A stretch of 64,000 nucleotides of DNA. Source: Brevundimonas aveniformis DSM 17977 (GTDB lineage: Bacteria; Pseudomonadota; Alphaproteobacteria; Caulobacterales; Caulobacteraceae). The notes under the pieces are model-generated. The model ran no database searches. It was given only the letters and a program-made list of their open reading frames with translations, and had not been told where the DNA came from. Within the stretch, counting starts at the first letter, position 1, and every line of letters starts with the position of its first letter. The position numbers were made by a program, and so were the translations under genes. Below, one piece after another: positions 36,259 to 44,849 of this stretch. The stretch lies in assembly GCF_000428765.1 (NCBI RefSeq), contig NZ_AUAO01000002.1, positions 372,001 through 436,000 of the forward strand, given 5' to 3'.

Positions 36259-37818
36259 ATGCGTGATCTGGGTCTTTCGGCGCCCAAGGCGACGGAATTG
36301 AAGCCGCGTATTGTGGTGTTCGGTGTCGGCGGTGCCGGCGGCAATGCGGTCAACAACATGATCGAGGCCAGCCTTGAAGGCTGTGACTTCGTTGTGGCCA
36401 ATACGGATGCCCAGCATCTCATCTATTCCAAGTCGGATGCCCGCATCCAACTGGGGGCGACGATCACCCAGGGTCTGGGTGCCGGGGCCCATCCCGAGGT
36501 CGGCATGAATGCCGCCGAAGAGTCCGAAGAAGAAATCAACGCCCATCTCGATGGGGCGCACATGGTCTTCATCACCGCCGGTATGGGCGGTGGCACCGGC
36601 ACCGGTGCGGCTCCGGTCATTGCGCGCTGTGCCCGCGACCGTGGCATCCTGACCGTCGGTGTGGTCACCAAGCCCTTCAGCTTTGAAGGTCGCCACCGCG
36701 CCCGCCTGGCGGATGCCGGCATTGCTGAGCTGCAGCGGTACGTCGACACCCTGATCGTCATTCCGAACCAGAACCTGTTCCGCATTGCCAACGAAAAGAC
36801 CGGCTTTACCGAGGCATTTGGTCTGGCCGATGAGGTGCTGCTGGCCGGTGTTCGCTCGATCACCGACCTGATGGTGCTGCCGGGCCTGATCAATCTCGAT
36901 TTTGCCGACGTTCGCGCGGTCATGTCCGAAATGGGCAAGGCCATGATGGGCACGGGTGAGGCCACCGGCGAAGATCGCGCCATCGCCGCCGCCCAGGCCG
37001 CAATCCAGAACCCGCTTCTGGACGACACCTCGCTGCGCGGGGCCAAGGCTGTGCTGGTCAATATCACCGGCGGCAAGGACATGACCCTGATGGAGGTCGA
37101 TGAGGCCGCCAACATCATCTGGGGTGAAGTCGACCCGGAAGCGAACTTCATCTTCGGCGCGGCCTTCGACCCGGATCTGGAAGGCAAGCTGCGCGTGTCG
37201 GTGGTCGCCACCGGCATGGACGAGGTCGCGATCCAGAAGATCGAGCCTGCCCCGATGCGTCGTACCGAAGCGGTGTCGCGCACGCCGGTTCCGACCTCCA
37301 CGGTGTCTGAGCCTGAAACGGCCCCGACCCCCGAGCCGATCGCGATCAAGGCCGAGGAAACGGCCGCCCAGCCTGAGCCGGCCATCCGTCGCGCCCAGGC
37401 GGACCTGGAGATCGCCGCCCGCACGCTCGACCCGCGCCAGATGGTCGTCGAGACGCCTGCCGAGCCGCGCATCGTCGCCCGTATCGTCGATCCCATGGTC
37501 GAGGACATAGAGGAGCAGGGTGACCTGTATCTGTCCGACCCGGCCCCCAGGACGACCGCCTCTCAGCCCGCACCGACGTCCTCCAGGGCTGACGACTCCG
37601 GGCTGTTCATGGACCGTCGCGAGCCGCCGAAGCGGGATCGCTTCAGCCTGTTTGGTCGTCGCAAGGCCGAGCCGGTCGCCCCGCGCGCGCCTGAGCCGGC
37701 CCGTCCCGCCCAACAGCTCAAGCCGACCCAGCAGGTCGAGTCGACGCCGACCACCGCTGCGGTGCCGGAAGAAGACGATCTGAACATTCCGGCGTTCCTG
37801 CGCCGCCTGGCCAACTAA
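36259..37818 (+). CDS. ftsZ: Cell division GTPase FtsZ (long-linker form)
   Basis: Tubulin homologue that assembles the division ring. 519 aa, far longer than the ~380 aa of E. coli. The GTPase core (~1-320) has [15 protein letters not shown] (~18), [12 protein letters not shown] (~110) and the T7 loop [11 protein letters not shown] (~213). A disordered Pro/Glu/Ala-rich linker of about 170 residues follows, as in Caulobacter. The tail ends with the conserved peptide [14 protein letters not shown] that binds FtsA and other partners. GGAGGT lies 10 nt before the ATG. Confidence 0.97.
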   Translation: MRDLGLSAPKATELKPRIVVFGVGGAGGNAVNNMIEASLEGCDFVVANTDAQHLIYSKSDARIQLGATITQGLGAGAHPEVGMNAAEESEEEINAHLDGAHMVFITAGMGGGTGTGAAPVIARCARDRGILTVGVVTKPFSFEGRHRARLADAGIAELQRYVDTLIVIPNQNLFRIANEKTGFTEAFGLADEVLLAGVRSITDLMVLPGLINLDFADVRAVMSEMGKAMMGTGEATGEDRAIAAAQAAIQNPLLDDTSLRGAKAVLVNITGGKDMTLMEVDEAANIIWGEVDPEANFIFGAAFDPDLEGKLRVSVVATGMDEVAIQKIEPAPMRRTEAVSRTPVPTSTVSEPETAPTPEPIAIKAEETAAQPEPAIRRAQADLEIAARTLDPRQMVVETPAEPRIVARIVDPMVEDIEEQGDLYLSDPAPRTTASQPAPTSSRADDSGLFMDRREPPKRDRFSLFGRRKAEPVAPRAPEPARPAQQLKPTQQVESTPTTAAVPEEDDLNIPAFLRRLAN

Positions 37819-37838
37819 GGCCGTCCCCAAACACCGGC

Positions 37839-37867
37839 GCACCGTCTGCGGGAAACCCAGGCGGTGC
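37839..37867 (+). terminator. Hairpin downstream of ftsZ
   Basis: GCACCGTCTG pairs with CAGGCGGTGC (one G-U type mismatch) around a 9-nt loop, 20 nt after the ftsZ stop. No T run follows, so it is at best a partial terminator or a stability hairpin before lpxC. Confidence 0.4.
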
Positions 37868-37996
37868 GTTCGCCTGTCTGGCGTTCTGGAAACAAAGAGA
37901 AACCTGAGTTTCATTCCGCGTGACAACCATCAAGGTTAAAGGCGGGATGGGGTAGCCCGCCGGTCGCGGGTGAAGACGAGTAACTGAGGTTTCACC

Positions 37997-38899
37997 GTGG
38001 CGTCTGCCATCAAGGATCAACACGAACACACCCTGGCGGGTCCGGCGATCTGCGCCGGCGTCGGCGTGCATTCGGGTCGCCGCGTGCGCCTGTCCATCCG
38101 CCCGGCCCCGACCGGGACGGGAATCGTCTTCGTGCGTTCTGACGTGACCGATCGGGACAACCGCATTCCGGTGACCGGTGACAGCGTCGTCGACAGCCGG
38201 CTGAACACGGTCATTGCCAATGCTGATGGTGTCCGTGTCGCGACGATTGAACATTTGATGGCGGCGCTCGTGGCGCTGGGTGTTTCCAACGCCGTGGTCG
38301 AGCTGGACGGCGAGGAAGTGCCGATCATGGACGGCTCGGCCCTGCCGTTTGTCCAGCTTCTGGATCGCGCCGGTTTCCGCCGCCAGCACACGCCGCAACG
38401 CTTTATCGAGGTGCTGGAGCCGATTGAGGTCACCGAGGGCGACAAGACGGCCCGTCTGGTCCCGTGTGACCGCTATGAGATGCGGTTTGAGATCGACTTT
38501 GCCAGTGCGGTGATCGGCAATCAGGTCGTGGATTTCGTCGTCGATGAGGCCACCTTCCGCAACGAGATCATGGCCGCGCGCACCTTCGGTTTCGCCCATG
38601 AGGTCGAGGCCTTGCGCCAGATGGGCCTGGCCCGTGGCGGCAGCCTCGAGAACGCCGTGGTCATCGACGGCGACCGCATCCTCAATGACGGCGGCCTGCG
38701 CATGGAGCGCGAGTTCGTGCGCCACAAGGCCCTGGACGCCATCGGCGACCTGTTCGTCCTCGGTGCCCCACTCCTCGGCCGCTACGAAGGCGTCAAGGGC
38801 GGCCACGCCCTGAACAACAAGCTGGTGCGTGAGCTGCTGGCCCGCCCTGAAGCCTGGCGCGTCGTGACTCGCACGCCTGAGATGGCGCAGACGGCGTAG
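37997..38899 (+). CDS. lpxC: UDP-3-O-acyl-GlcNAc deacetylase LpxC
   Basis: Zinc enzyme for the committed step of lipid A synthesis. 300 aa with the two-layer LpxC fold. The zinc ligands appear as His86 (TIEHLMAALVALG), His ~242 and Asp ~246 (HKALDAIGDLFVLG), and the catalytic His of GGHALNNKLVREL is near 269. ELDGEEVPIMDGSA is also typical. It follows ftsZ by 178 nt, the conserved place at the end of dcw clusters. Its presence indicates a lipid A-bearing outer membrane. Confidence 0.96.
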   Translation: MASAIKDQHEHTLAGPAICAGVGVHSGRRVRLSIRPAPTGTGIVFVRSDVTDRDNRIPVTGDSVVDSRLNTVIANADGVRVATIEHLMAALVALGVSNAVVELDGEEVPIMDGSALPFVQLLDRAGFRRQHTPQRFIEVLEPIEVTEGDKTARLVPCDRYEMRFEIDFASAVIGNQVVDFVVDEATFRNEIMAARTFGFAHEVEALRQMGLARGGSLENAVVIDGDRILNDGGLRMEREFVRHKALDAIGDLFVLGAPLLGRYEGVKGGHALNNKLVRELLARPEAWRVVTRTPEMAQTA

Positions 38900-38905
38900 G
38901 TTGCA

Positions 38906-39056
38906 TCTCCTCCCCGGAGCGAAGCGAGGGGGAGGGGGACCACGAAGTGGTGGAGGGGTGCGCCTCCGCCGTATCCCGATAGATCTGCGCCGCCCCCTCC
39001 GTCTCGCCGCGTAAGCGCGCCGAGCCACCTCCCCACGCCCTAGGTCGCGGGGAGAA
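38906..39056. repeat. ~150-bp intergenic repeat, copy 2 (inverted)
   Basis: The reverse complement of this stretch matches the element at 9676-9825. Shared blocks are GGGGAGGTGGCTCGGCGCG versus GGGGAGGCGGCTCGGCGCG, then GAGACGGAGGGGGCGGCGC, and CCCTCCACCACTTCGTGGTC. It lies between the convergent genes lpxC and pgeF and provides the last few codons and the stop of pgeF. Confidence 0.75.
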
Positions 39057-39822
39057 GAGAAATGCAACTCATCAACCGCCCGAAGTCCGGCTCTCCGTTC
39101 AGAAACGCCCGCCGGTTCGAGAAGAACAGCGCCGCATCCGCGCGCGTGTCGTGGCCGGTCCAGGCGGCATCCCCGACACCCGTCTGCTCCAGTCGCCACA
39201 GGACGAAGCCCGGCAGGTCGAACATCCGCTTGTCGGGCGTCGCGCCTTCGATGAAAAATCGGCCCGACCCCGGCGCTTCGGCCTCAAAGCGGTCCTGATA
39301 GTCGGCCCCGACCTCATAGCTCGATTGCGCAATGCACGGCCCGACCACGGCGACCATCCGTCTGGGGTCGGCCCCAACGCCCTGCATGGCCTGAACGGTC
39401 GAGGCCACGATACCGCCCAGTGCCCCCTTCCAGCCGGCATGGGCCGCGCCCACCACGCCGGCCTGGGCGTCAGCGAACAGGATCGGCGCGCAATCCGCTG
39501 TCAGCACCGCACAGATCACGCCGGAGGCCTGGGTCACCGCCGCGTCGCCTTCTGGTCGTTCGCCACGCCAGCCGCTCGAGGCGACATGGGCGCTGGCCGA
39601 ATGGATCTGATAGCAGGCGGCGTAGTCGTCCGGCGTCCCGCCCATGTGCGCGGCGATCCGCCGCCGGTTCTCGGCCACGGCGGCGGGGTCGTCCTTTGAT
39701 CCGACCCCGGTGTTCAGGCTGGCATAGATCCCTTTAGACACCCCGCCCTGGCGCGTGAAGAAGCCATGCTTGATCCCGGCCTTGTCCAGCAGCGGATGGG
39801 TGAGGGGAGACAGAGCGGTCAT
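39040..39822 (-). CDS. pgeF: PgeF/YfiH family laccase-domain protein
   Basis: 260-aa member of the multicopper-oxidase-like domain family. It was first called polyphenol oxidase and has since been described as a peptidoglycan editing factor and purine nucleoside phosphorylase. Metal-site motifs: CYQIHSASAH (~70), VLTADCAPILFAD (~108) and AAHAGWKGALGG (~125). The start at 39820-39822 (MTALSPLTHPLLDKAG) fits the family. The last six residues come from the adjoining intergenic repeat, so the natural C-terminus may have been altered by its insertion. Confidence 0.9.
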   Translation of the reverse strand: MTALSPLTHPLLDKAGIKHGFFTRQGGVSKGIYASLNTGVGSKDDPAAVAENRRRIAAHMGGTPDDYAACYQIHSASAHVASSGWRGERPEGDAAVTQASGVICAVLTADCAPILFADAQAGVVGAAHAGWKGALGGIVASTVQAMQGVGADPRRMVAVVGPCIAQSSYEVGADYQDRFEAEAPGSGRFFIEGATPDKRMFDLPGFVLWRLEQTGVGDAAWTGHDTRADAALFFSNRRAFLNGEPDFGRLMSCISLLPAT

Positions 39823-39831
39823 GGTTGCAGC

Positions 39832-40905
39832 CTAGGCCTCGAACCCCGGAACCTCCAGCGTGCGGGGGGAAAACACACAGGCGGCCTTGAACAACTGGCC
39901 CATCTGGTCCGCCGCAGTTAGCCGCTCAAGCTGACGCCCGATCACCGGGGCGGCGTCGGGTCGGGCTTCAGCCAGCCGCGTCGCGCGTGTCTCGATCCCC
40001 AGGGCACGCAAGAAGTCACCCTGACCCCGGCAGCCGGTCACATCAGCCCCGATCTTCAGGGCGGCATTCAGCACCATCGGAAAGTCCGCCCACATCGTCA
40101 CATCGGCTTCGCCGGGTCGCGACAGGGGGTCGACCTTCTCGTGTCGCACAAGGGCCTGAAGTGTGTCGCCGGCCTCGGGCCGGTCGCGCCCATAGTCGAT
40201 CAGCAGGGCCGCGCCCCCATGCTCGCCGACCAACCTCCCACAGACCTCCCCGAAGACAGCCTGTTGTCCGGCGACCTCGAACACCTGGCCGGGCACCAGC
40301 TCGAACTCCGGCTTGACGAAGCGGTCCACGATCCGGGCGTGGCCGAAAACCAGTTCGCCGTCGTCCGACACGCCCACACGGCGCTCGGCCCAGCCGTCGT
40401 CGGTGCGGACATATTGGCGGGCCGGCAAGCAATCGAGGACTTCATTGGCGATCAGGATGACGGGCGAATCCGGCTCAAAACCCTCCAGCGAGCGGACCCA
40501 GCGCGGTTCGACATCGCCGTTGGCGAGCATTCGGGCCTGGGCGTCTCGGAGGGGTGCCGACGGCTCGATCAGAACCAGATCCGTGGCCTGAATAAAGGCC
40601 GGGTCGGCATGGGCGGCACGCAGGGCATCGCTCATCAGCGTGCCGTCGCCGGGGCCCACTTCGATCACGTGAAACCGATCCGGCGCGCCCAGCCGATGCC
40701 AGGTTTCGACGGCCCACAGGCCGATCAGTTCGCCAAACATCTGGCTGATCAGGGGGGCGGTGATGAAGTCTCCGCCCGCGCCCAGCTTCGGCCGCGTCGC
40801 ATAATAGCCGTCCTGCGGATCGTGCAGGCAGCGGGTAACATAGTCCGCGACTGTGATTGGGCCGGACTCCCGAATGTCGCGAACCAGCCTGTCCCTGAGG
40901 CTCAT
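39832..40905 (-). CDS. SAM-dependent methyltransferase, MidA/NDUFAF7 family
   Basis: 357 aa. Opens MSLRDRLVRDIRESGPITVADYVTRCL and has DPQDGYYATRPKLGAGGDFITAP, the N-terminal signature of the MidA family, then the SAM-binding motif VIEVGPGDGTLMSD (~90) and ALLIDYGRDRPEAGDT (~230). The mitochondrial homologue methylates an Arg of complex I subunit NDUFS2; the bacterial target is not established. The ATG overlaps the lgt stop by 4 nt, and pgeF follows closely, so lgt, this gene and pgeF form one operon. Confidence 0.9.
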   Translation of the reverse strand: MSLRDRLVRDIRESGPITVADYVTRCLHDPQDGYYATRPKLGAGGDFITAPLISQMFGELIGLWAVETWHRLGAPDRFHVIEVGPGDGTLMSDALRAAHADPAFIQATDLVLIEPSAPLRDAQARMLANGDVEPRWVRSLEGFEPDSPVILIANEVLDCLPARQYVRTDDGWAERRVGVSDDGELVFGHARIVDRFVKPEFELVPGQVFEVAGQQAVFGEVCGRLVGEHGGAALLIDYGRDRPEAGDTLQALVRHEKVDPLSRPGEADVTMWADFPMVLNAALKIGADVTGCRGQGDFLRALGIETRATRLAEARPDAAPVIGRQLERLTAADQMGQLFKAACVFSPRTLEVPGFEA

Positions 40906-41765
40906 GCGCCCGCGTAGGGCGGGTTCTTGCGGGCCCGCCAGATCAGCCAGGCTCCGACGAGGACCATCGGAATCGACAGCAGCATGCCCATGGTGATCGA
41001 GCCTTGCAGGATATCCGGCATGAACCCATCCGGTTCGCGGACGTGTTCCAGCGCCGCCCGGATCAGGCCGTAGCCCAACAGGAACAAGCCGGTGACATAG
41101 CCTGGCTTGGCCAGCAGCTTGAACTTCCACACCGCCAGCCAGAGCAGAACGAACAGGCCGATCCCTTCCAGCCCGGCTTCATACAGTTGGCTCGGATGGC
41201 GTGGCTCCGGCCCGGCGGGGCAGATGCCGTTGTAGAAGGTCAAAATCCGGTCGTTGCAAAAGACCATGCCGAACGGGCCATCGGTCACCCGACCCCACAG
41301 CTCGCCGTTTATGAAGTTGGCGATCCGCCCAAAGAACAGGCCGAAAGGAACGGCCGGTGCCACCAGATCACCGAGCCGCAAAATGTTGATCTTCTGGGAG
41401 CGGGCATAGAAATAGACCGCCAGAATGACCCCGATGGCCCCGCCGTGGAAAGCCATGCCGCCTTCCCATATCTTGAATATGTCCAGAGGGTTGGCCCAGA
41501 TGGGGGTGTCCAGGAACGAGCCGTAGAAGAAGACATAGCCCAGTCGTCCGCCGACGATGATGCCCAGCGTGATCCACAGGATCAGGTCGTCGATCTGGGC
41601 AGGGGTAGCCGGCGACTTGCCCGGTGCCCACAGGTAATCCCGCCGCGCCAGCATGACTGCATAACGCCAACCCAGCAGGATGCCGGCGATATAGGCCAGG
41701 GCGTACCAGCGGATGGCCAATGGGCCGAGCTGAACCAGGATGGGATCGAACTCTGGAAAGGTCAC
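40902..41765 (-). CDS. lgt: Prolipoprotein diacylglyceryl transferase
   Basis: Inner-membrane enzyme that attaches diacylglycerol to the lipobox Cys of prolipoproteins. 287 aa with seven transmembrane helices. Lgt signatures: GGRLGYVFFYG (~75), EGGMAFHGGAIGV (~100), FGRIANFINGELWGRVTD (~143) and HPSQLYEA (~190). The start is taken as GTG at 41765 (VTFPEFDPIL) after a CAGGGA sequence; a TTG five codons earlier is possible. Substrates in this window include the lipoproteins at 7992, 45233 and 58853. Confidence 0.94.
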   Translation of the reverse strand: MTFPEFDPILVQLGPLAIRWYALAYIAGILLGWRYAVMLARRDYLWAPGKSPATPAQIDDLILWITLGIIVGGRLGYVFFYGSFLDTPIWANPLDIFKIWEGGMAFHGGAIGVILAVYFYARSQKINILRLGDLVAPAVPFGLFFGRIANFINGELWGRVTDGPFGMVFCNDRILTFYNGICPAGPEPRHPSQLYEAGLEGIGLFVLLWLAVWKFKLLAKPGYVTGLFLLGYGLIRAALEHVREPDGFMPDILQGSITMGMLLSIPMVLVGAWLIWRARKNPPYAGA

Positions 41766-41822
41766 GGCGATTCCCTGCAAAGTGTCTGGCCCGACTTAGC
41801 AAGCCGAAGTCAGCCTGTCGCC

Positions 41823-42293
41823 TTACCAGTCGGCGGAAACCTCCGCCCCGTCGAAGATTTCGGCCAAACGCGCACGCGTCCCCCGGTTCAGATCGTCGGG
41901 CAGGGCGTCCAGGGCAAAGAACCCGACCTCGGCGATCTCGTGCCTCGAGGTCAGCTCGCCGGGCTCGCAAGCCTCGATCCGAAATATCGCGACGTGGTCA
42001 CCCGGGAAGAACCGCTCATTGGAATGCACCGAGATCAGCCGTGGACGGGAGGTGGCGACCAGCCCCGTTTCTTCGCCGAGCTCACGAACCGCCGCATCTT
42101 GGAGTGTCTCGCCGCGGTCAACACCGCCACCCGGAAGCCACCAACCCTCGAGATAGGTGTGCTTCACCAACAGCACCCGCCCGGCCTCATCCTGGACCAG
42201 CACACGCACGCCCAGTGTCTTACCCCGGCTCAGCCGCGACCAGAGAAAGAACAGAGGCCGGGTCAACGGCTCAACGGCGATGCGCCAGGTCAT
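41823..42293 (-). CDS. NUDIX hydrolase
   Basis: A 156-aa protein with a complete Nudix box GGVDRGETLQDAAVRELGEETGL (written here in parts: GGVDRGE, then RELGEETGL), residues ~55-77. It begins with MTWRIAVEPLTRPLFFLWSR, an amphipathic N-terminus seen in a group of NUDIX proteins from this order. The substrate cannot be read from the motif alone. It ends 57 nt before lgt and may be transcribed with it. Confidence 0.88.
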   Translation of the reverse strand: MTWRIAVEPLTRPLFFLWSRLSRGKTLGVRVLVQDEAGRVLLVKHTYLEGWWLPGGGVDRGETLQDAAVRELGEETGLVATSRPRLISVHSNERFFPGDHVAIFRIEACEPGELTSRHEIAEVGFFALDALPDDLNRGTRARLAEIFDGAEVSADW

Positions 42294-42339
42294 GGGGTGT
42301 TCTTAGTCGGCGGCCGCACCGACGTCATCCGGCAACCCT

Positions 42340-42433
42340 TGTCGTCCCGGAATTCGCCAAGCGAATATCCGGCCGGGAGGGCTTCGGTCGCCGGCGTCCC
42401 GCTCTTCGCGCTGCGCGCTTTGGCGGGGATGAC
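42340..42433. repeat. REP-like palindromic element
   Basis: TGTCGTCCCGGAATTCGCC on the left and TTGGCGGGGATGACA on the right are the facing ends, with internal short palindromes (GAATTC, CTTCGCGCTGCGCGCTTTGG). It sits upstream of the NUDIX gene and of the 26-aa membrane ORF. Same general class as the elements at 984 and 22868, though with a different arm sequence. Confidence 0.55.
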
Positions 42434-42526
42434 AAACTCAGCATTGGAACATCAAGCAAGCGCTGTCCCTTGATCCCCCGCCCATTGGGCCCTAATCCGG
42501 GGCCGCACACATCTCGGAGCGACCCC

Positions 42527-42607
42527 ATGTTGGCGATCGGCATCATCTTCGGCTTCATCGCCGTCATCGGTATCTTCAACGTCGCCGAGTTCGGCCGGCT
42601 CGACTAA
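42527..42607 (+). CDS. 26-aa membrane microprotein
   Basis: MLAIGIIFGFIAVIGIFNVA followed by EFGRLD: one hydrophobic helix of about 18 residues and a short charged tail. A TCGGAGCGA sequence lies 5 nt before the ATG. The TAA stop shares its last A with the ATG of the next gene (TAATG), so the two are translationally coupled. I find no known family; the coupling and clean ribosome site argue that it is translated. Confidence 0.6.
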   Translation: MLAIGIIFGFIAVIGIFNVAEFGRLD

Positions 42608-43353
42608 TGGCCCGCGGCGCGGCGCTCGTCACCGGCGCAAGCCGCCGGATCGGACGCGCCATCGCGTTGAAACTGGCGTCGGCCGGGTTCGACATTGCGG
42701 TTCACTACCGCTCTGATCCTGACAGAGCCCAGGCGCTCGTCGGTGAGATTCAGGCTCTCGGGCGACGGGCCGCTGCGCTTGCGGCGGATCTGACCGATGA
42801 AGCGGCGGCTCGCCGGCTCGTGTCGGACGCCGCGAAGGTCTTCGGCCCCCTGACAGTGCTGGTAAACAACGCTTCGGTCTTTGAGGATGATCGCGCCGGT
42901 CACCTGGGTCGCCAGACCTGGGATCGGCATTTCGACACCAATCTGCGCGCGCCGCTGGTCCTCGCCGAGGCCTTTGCCGCGCAGGCGGGGGAGGGGGCCT
43001 GTATCGTCAATCTGCTGGATCAGCGGGTGTGGAAGCCGACGCCGCAGTTCTTCTCCTATGCCCTGTCCAAGTCGGCGTTGTGGACGGCGACCCGGATGCT
43101 GGCTCAGGCCTGGGCCCCGAAGATCCGCGTCAATGGGGTTGGGCCAGGACCGACCGCCGCCTCGATCCATCAGACGCAGGCCACCTTTGCCGCCGAGGCG
43201 AAGGCAACCTTGCTGGGTCATGCGGTGGAGCCTGACGAGATCGCCCAGGCGGTGCTCTATCTCGTTGACGCCCCCTCGGTGACCGGCCAGATGATCGCCG
43301 TCGATTCCGGTCAGCATCTGGGTTGGCAGACCCCCGACATCTTGGAGCCCTGA
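42607..43353 (+). CDS. SDR oxidoreductase, pteridine reductase-like
   Basis: 248-aa short-chain dehydrogenase. Cofactor motif TGASRRIGRA (~10-19; the Arg pair favours NADPH), VHYRSDPDRA (~32), NNASVFEDD (~88) and the catalytic Tyr/Lys in FSYALSKSALW (~150). The TGxxRRIG pattern and Leu-Asp-Gln after the IVNL strand resemble FolM/PTR1 pteridine reductases. folB follows by 3 nt, supporting a dihydrofolate/tetrahydropterin role. Confidence 0.85.
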   Translation: MARGAALVTGASRRIGRAIALKLASAGFDIAVHYRSDPDRAQALVGEIQALGRRAAALAADLTDEAAARRLVSDAAKVFGPLTVLVNNASVFEDDRAGHLGRQTWDRHFDTNLRAPLVLAEAFAAQAGEGACIVNLLDQRVWKPTPQFFSYALSKSALWTATRMLAQAWAPKIRVNGVGPGPTAASIHQTQATFAAEAKATLLGHAVEPDEIAQAVLYLVDAPSVTGQMIAVDSGQHLGWQTPDILEP

Positions 43354-43356
43354 GCT

Positions 43357-43722
43357 TTGACCACCGACCCCATTCTGGATCACCTGACGGTGTTTGTGCG
43401 TGCGCTGGAGGTTCAGGCCGCCATCGGCATTCACGACCATGAAATGGGCCGGACCCAGCCGTTGATCATGGATGTCGAACTGGATTTGACCCCTCATCAT
43501 GTTGAGCGGTTGGCCGATACCTACAACTATGAGCGCGTCGTCGAGGCGGCCGAGGCCCTTGTGGACGAAGGCCATATTGGCCTGGTCGAAACCTTTGCAG
43601 AGCGGATGGCGCGCAGCCTCATGGCCGATGACCGTGTCCGCCGTGTCTCGGTCAGGGTCGCCAAGCCGGAAGCCCTCGCCAGTGCCGATGCGGCCGGTTG
43701 CGCCATCACGCTCAGTCGATGA
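43357..43722 (+). CDS. folB: Dihydroneopterin aldolase
   Basis: A 121-aa FolB-fold enzyme of folate synthesis: VRALEVQAAIGIHDHEM near residue 14 (the Glu/His region of the active site), QPLIMDVELDL, YNYERVVEAAEALV (~58) and LVETFAERMARSLM (~76), with SVRVAKPEAL (~100) containing the conserved Lys. The start is TTG at 43357, 3 nt after the SDR stop. Its product feeds 6-hydroxymethyl-dihydropterin synthesis. Confidence 0.9.
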   Translation: MTTDPILDHLTVFVRALEVQAAIGIHDHEMGRTQPLIMDVELDLTPHHVERLADTYNYERVVEAAEALVDEGHIGLVETFAERMARSLMADDRVRRVSVRVAKPEALASADAAGCAITLSR

Positions 43723-43784
43723 TGCTTGTTTCATTGCGGCGGGTGGTCGTGCCCGCTAGGGATATAGGCTTGTGACGAGGACAC

Positions 43785-44849
43785 ATGGCCGAGCCTGAAG
43801 ACCCCCATTTCGACGCGCTGCCACCGCACGACGATTTCGACGATGATCTGGTCGGCTTTGCGTCACCGCGCGCCCTGACCGCGACACCTTCTCCGGCCCC
43901 CGAACCGGAGCCGGAGCCGGAGCCGGAGCCCGAGCCGGAGCCGGAACCCGAGCCCGCTCTTTCCGTGGCCCCGGTTACAATGGCGGCTCCTGAGCCGGAG
44001 CCGGATACGGAACCTCAGCCGAACGTCGAGCCCCTCGCGGAAAGCCCGCCGGACCCTCAGCCAGGCCTCGAACCGGTCGTGGAAGCCTCGCCGGAGGTCC
44101 AGCCGGACCTGGAGCCGGTTGCGGAAACTTCGCCGGAACCCCAGCCTGATTTGATAACACCGCGTGAGCCTGAGCCGGACCTATGGGCGGAGCCGGTCGC
44201 GGCACCTGTTCAGGCCCCAGTCACCATCCGAGCCGTAGCGGTTCCTGATCCGATGGGGGATGCTAAGTCTGAACCCGCTGCGGTAAGGGAGGCGGACATG
44301 GCTGTGTTTGGCGATCCTGAAGCACCTGTCGCCGCGTCCTCCGAGGCCGATGCCGCGTCGACGGCACCTGCCGCGCCGGAGCGCGAGGCGCTTAGCCCGG
44401 TTCCGGAGGCGGCACCCGTTCCTCCGCCGCCCGCCGACGACGGTGCATTCGGACAGTTGGGGGCCACGCGGCCTTTTGAGCGGCCCGCGGGCCGCCGCGA
44501 GCCGGGCGTGACGGCGGATGGGGACGCGCGCCTTGCCCTGACCATCTATGCCTGTCTGATTGCGGCGGCCGTCAGTGTCGGGACCACGGCCTTGCTGGCT
44601 CTGTTCCTGTCCTGGACGGGACAATTCCTGGTCAAGAGCTGGGTCAAATCCCACCTGATCTACCAGTTCCGCACCAGTCTGGTCGGGGTGATCGCCGGGA
44701 TCATTGGCGTGGTGACCTTCCCGCTGGGCCTGGGAGTCTTTGTCCTGAGCCTGACGGTCATCTGGGTCGTGGCGCGCGGGGCCACCGGCCTGATGAAGCT
44801 GTTGAAGCGTGAAGAGATTCGCGATCCCGGAACCTGGAAGATGGCATGA
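43785..44849 (+). CDS. Glu-Pro repeat membrane protein with DUF4870-like C-terminus
   Basis: 354 aa. The first ~250 residues are disordered and acidic: an uninterrupted Glu-Pro run around residues 38-56, then variants such as EPVVEAS and EPVAETS that suggest tandem duplication. The last ~95 residues carry two or three transmembrane helices (YACLIAAAVSVGTTALLALFL, GVIAGIIGVVTFPLGLGVFV) and resemble the next gene. It overlaps that gene by 4 nt. The domain may sense or bind membrane partners through its acidic tail; function unknown. Confidence 0.7.
   Translation: MAEPEDPHFDALPPHDDFDDDLVGFASPRALTATPSPAPEPEPEPEPEPEPEPEPEPALSVAPVTMAAPEPEPDTEPQPNVEPLAESPPDPQPGLEPVVEASPEVQPDLEPVAETSPEPQPDLITPREPEPDLWAEPVAAPVQAPVTIRAVAVPDPMGDAKSEPAAVREADMAVFGDPEAPVAASSEADAASTAPAAPEREALSPVPEAAPVPPPPADDGAFGQLGATRPFERPAGRREPGVTADGDARLALTIYACLIAAAVSVGTTALLALFLSWTGQFLVKSWVKSHLIYQFRTSLVGVIAGIIGVVTFPLGLGVFVLSLTVIWVVARGATGLMKLLKREEIRDPGTWKMA
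43896..43960 (+). repeat. Hexanucleotide GAGCCG tandem repeat
   Basis: About ten imperfect copies of GAGCCG/GAACCG inside the 354-aa gene encode the Glu-Pro run. The unit is a multiple of three, so copy number changes would alter the protein length but not the frame. Confidence 0.75.

Noticed and set aside
36160-37926. 588-codon open frame antisense to ftsZ
   Set aside because: FtsZ on the plus strand is unambiguous; the antisense product is Arg/Gly-rich with no motifs.
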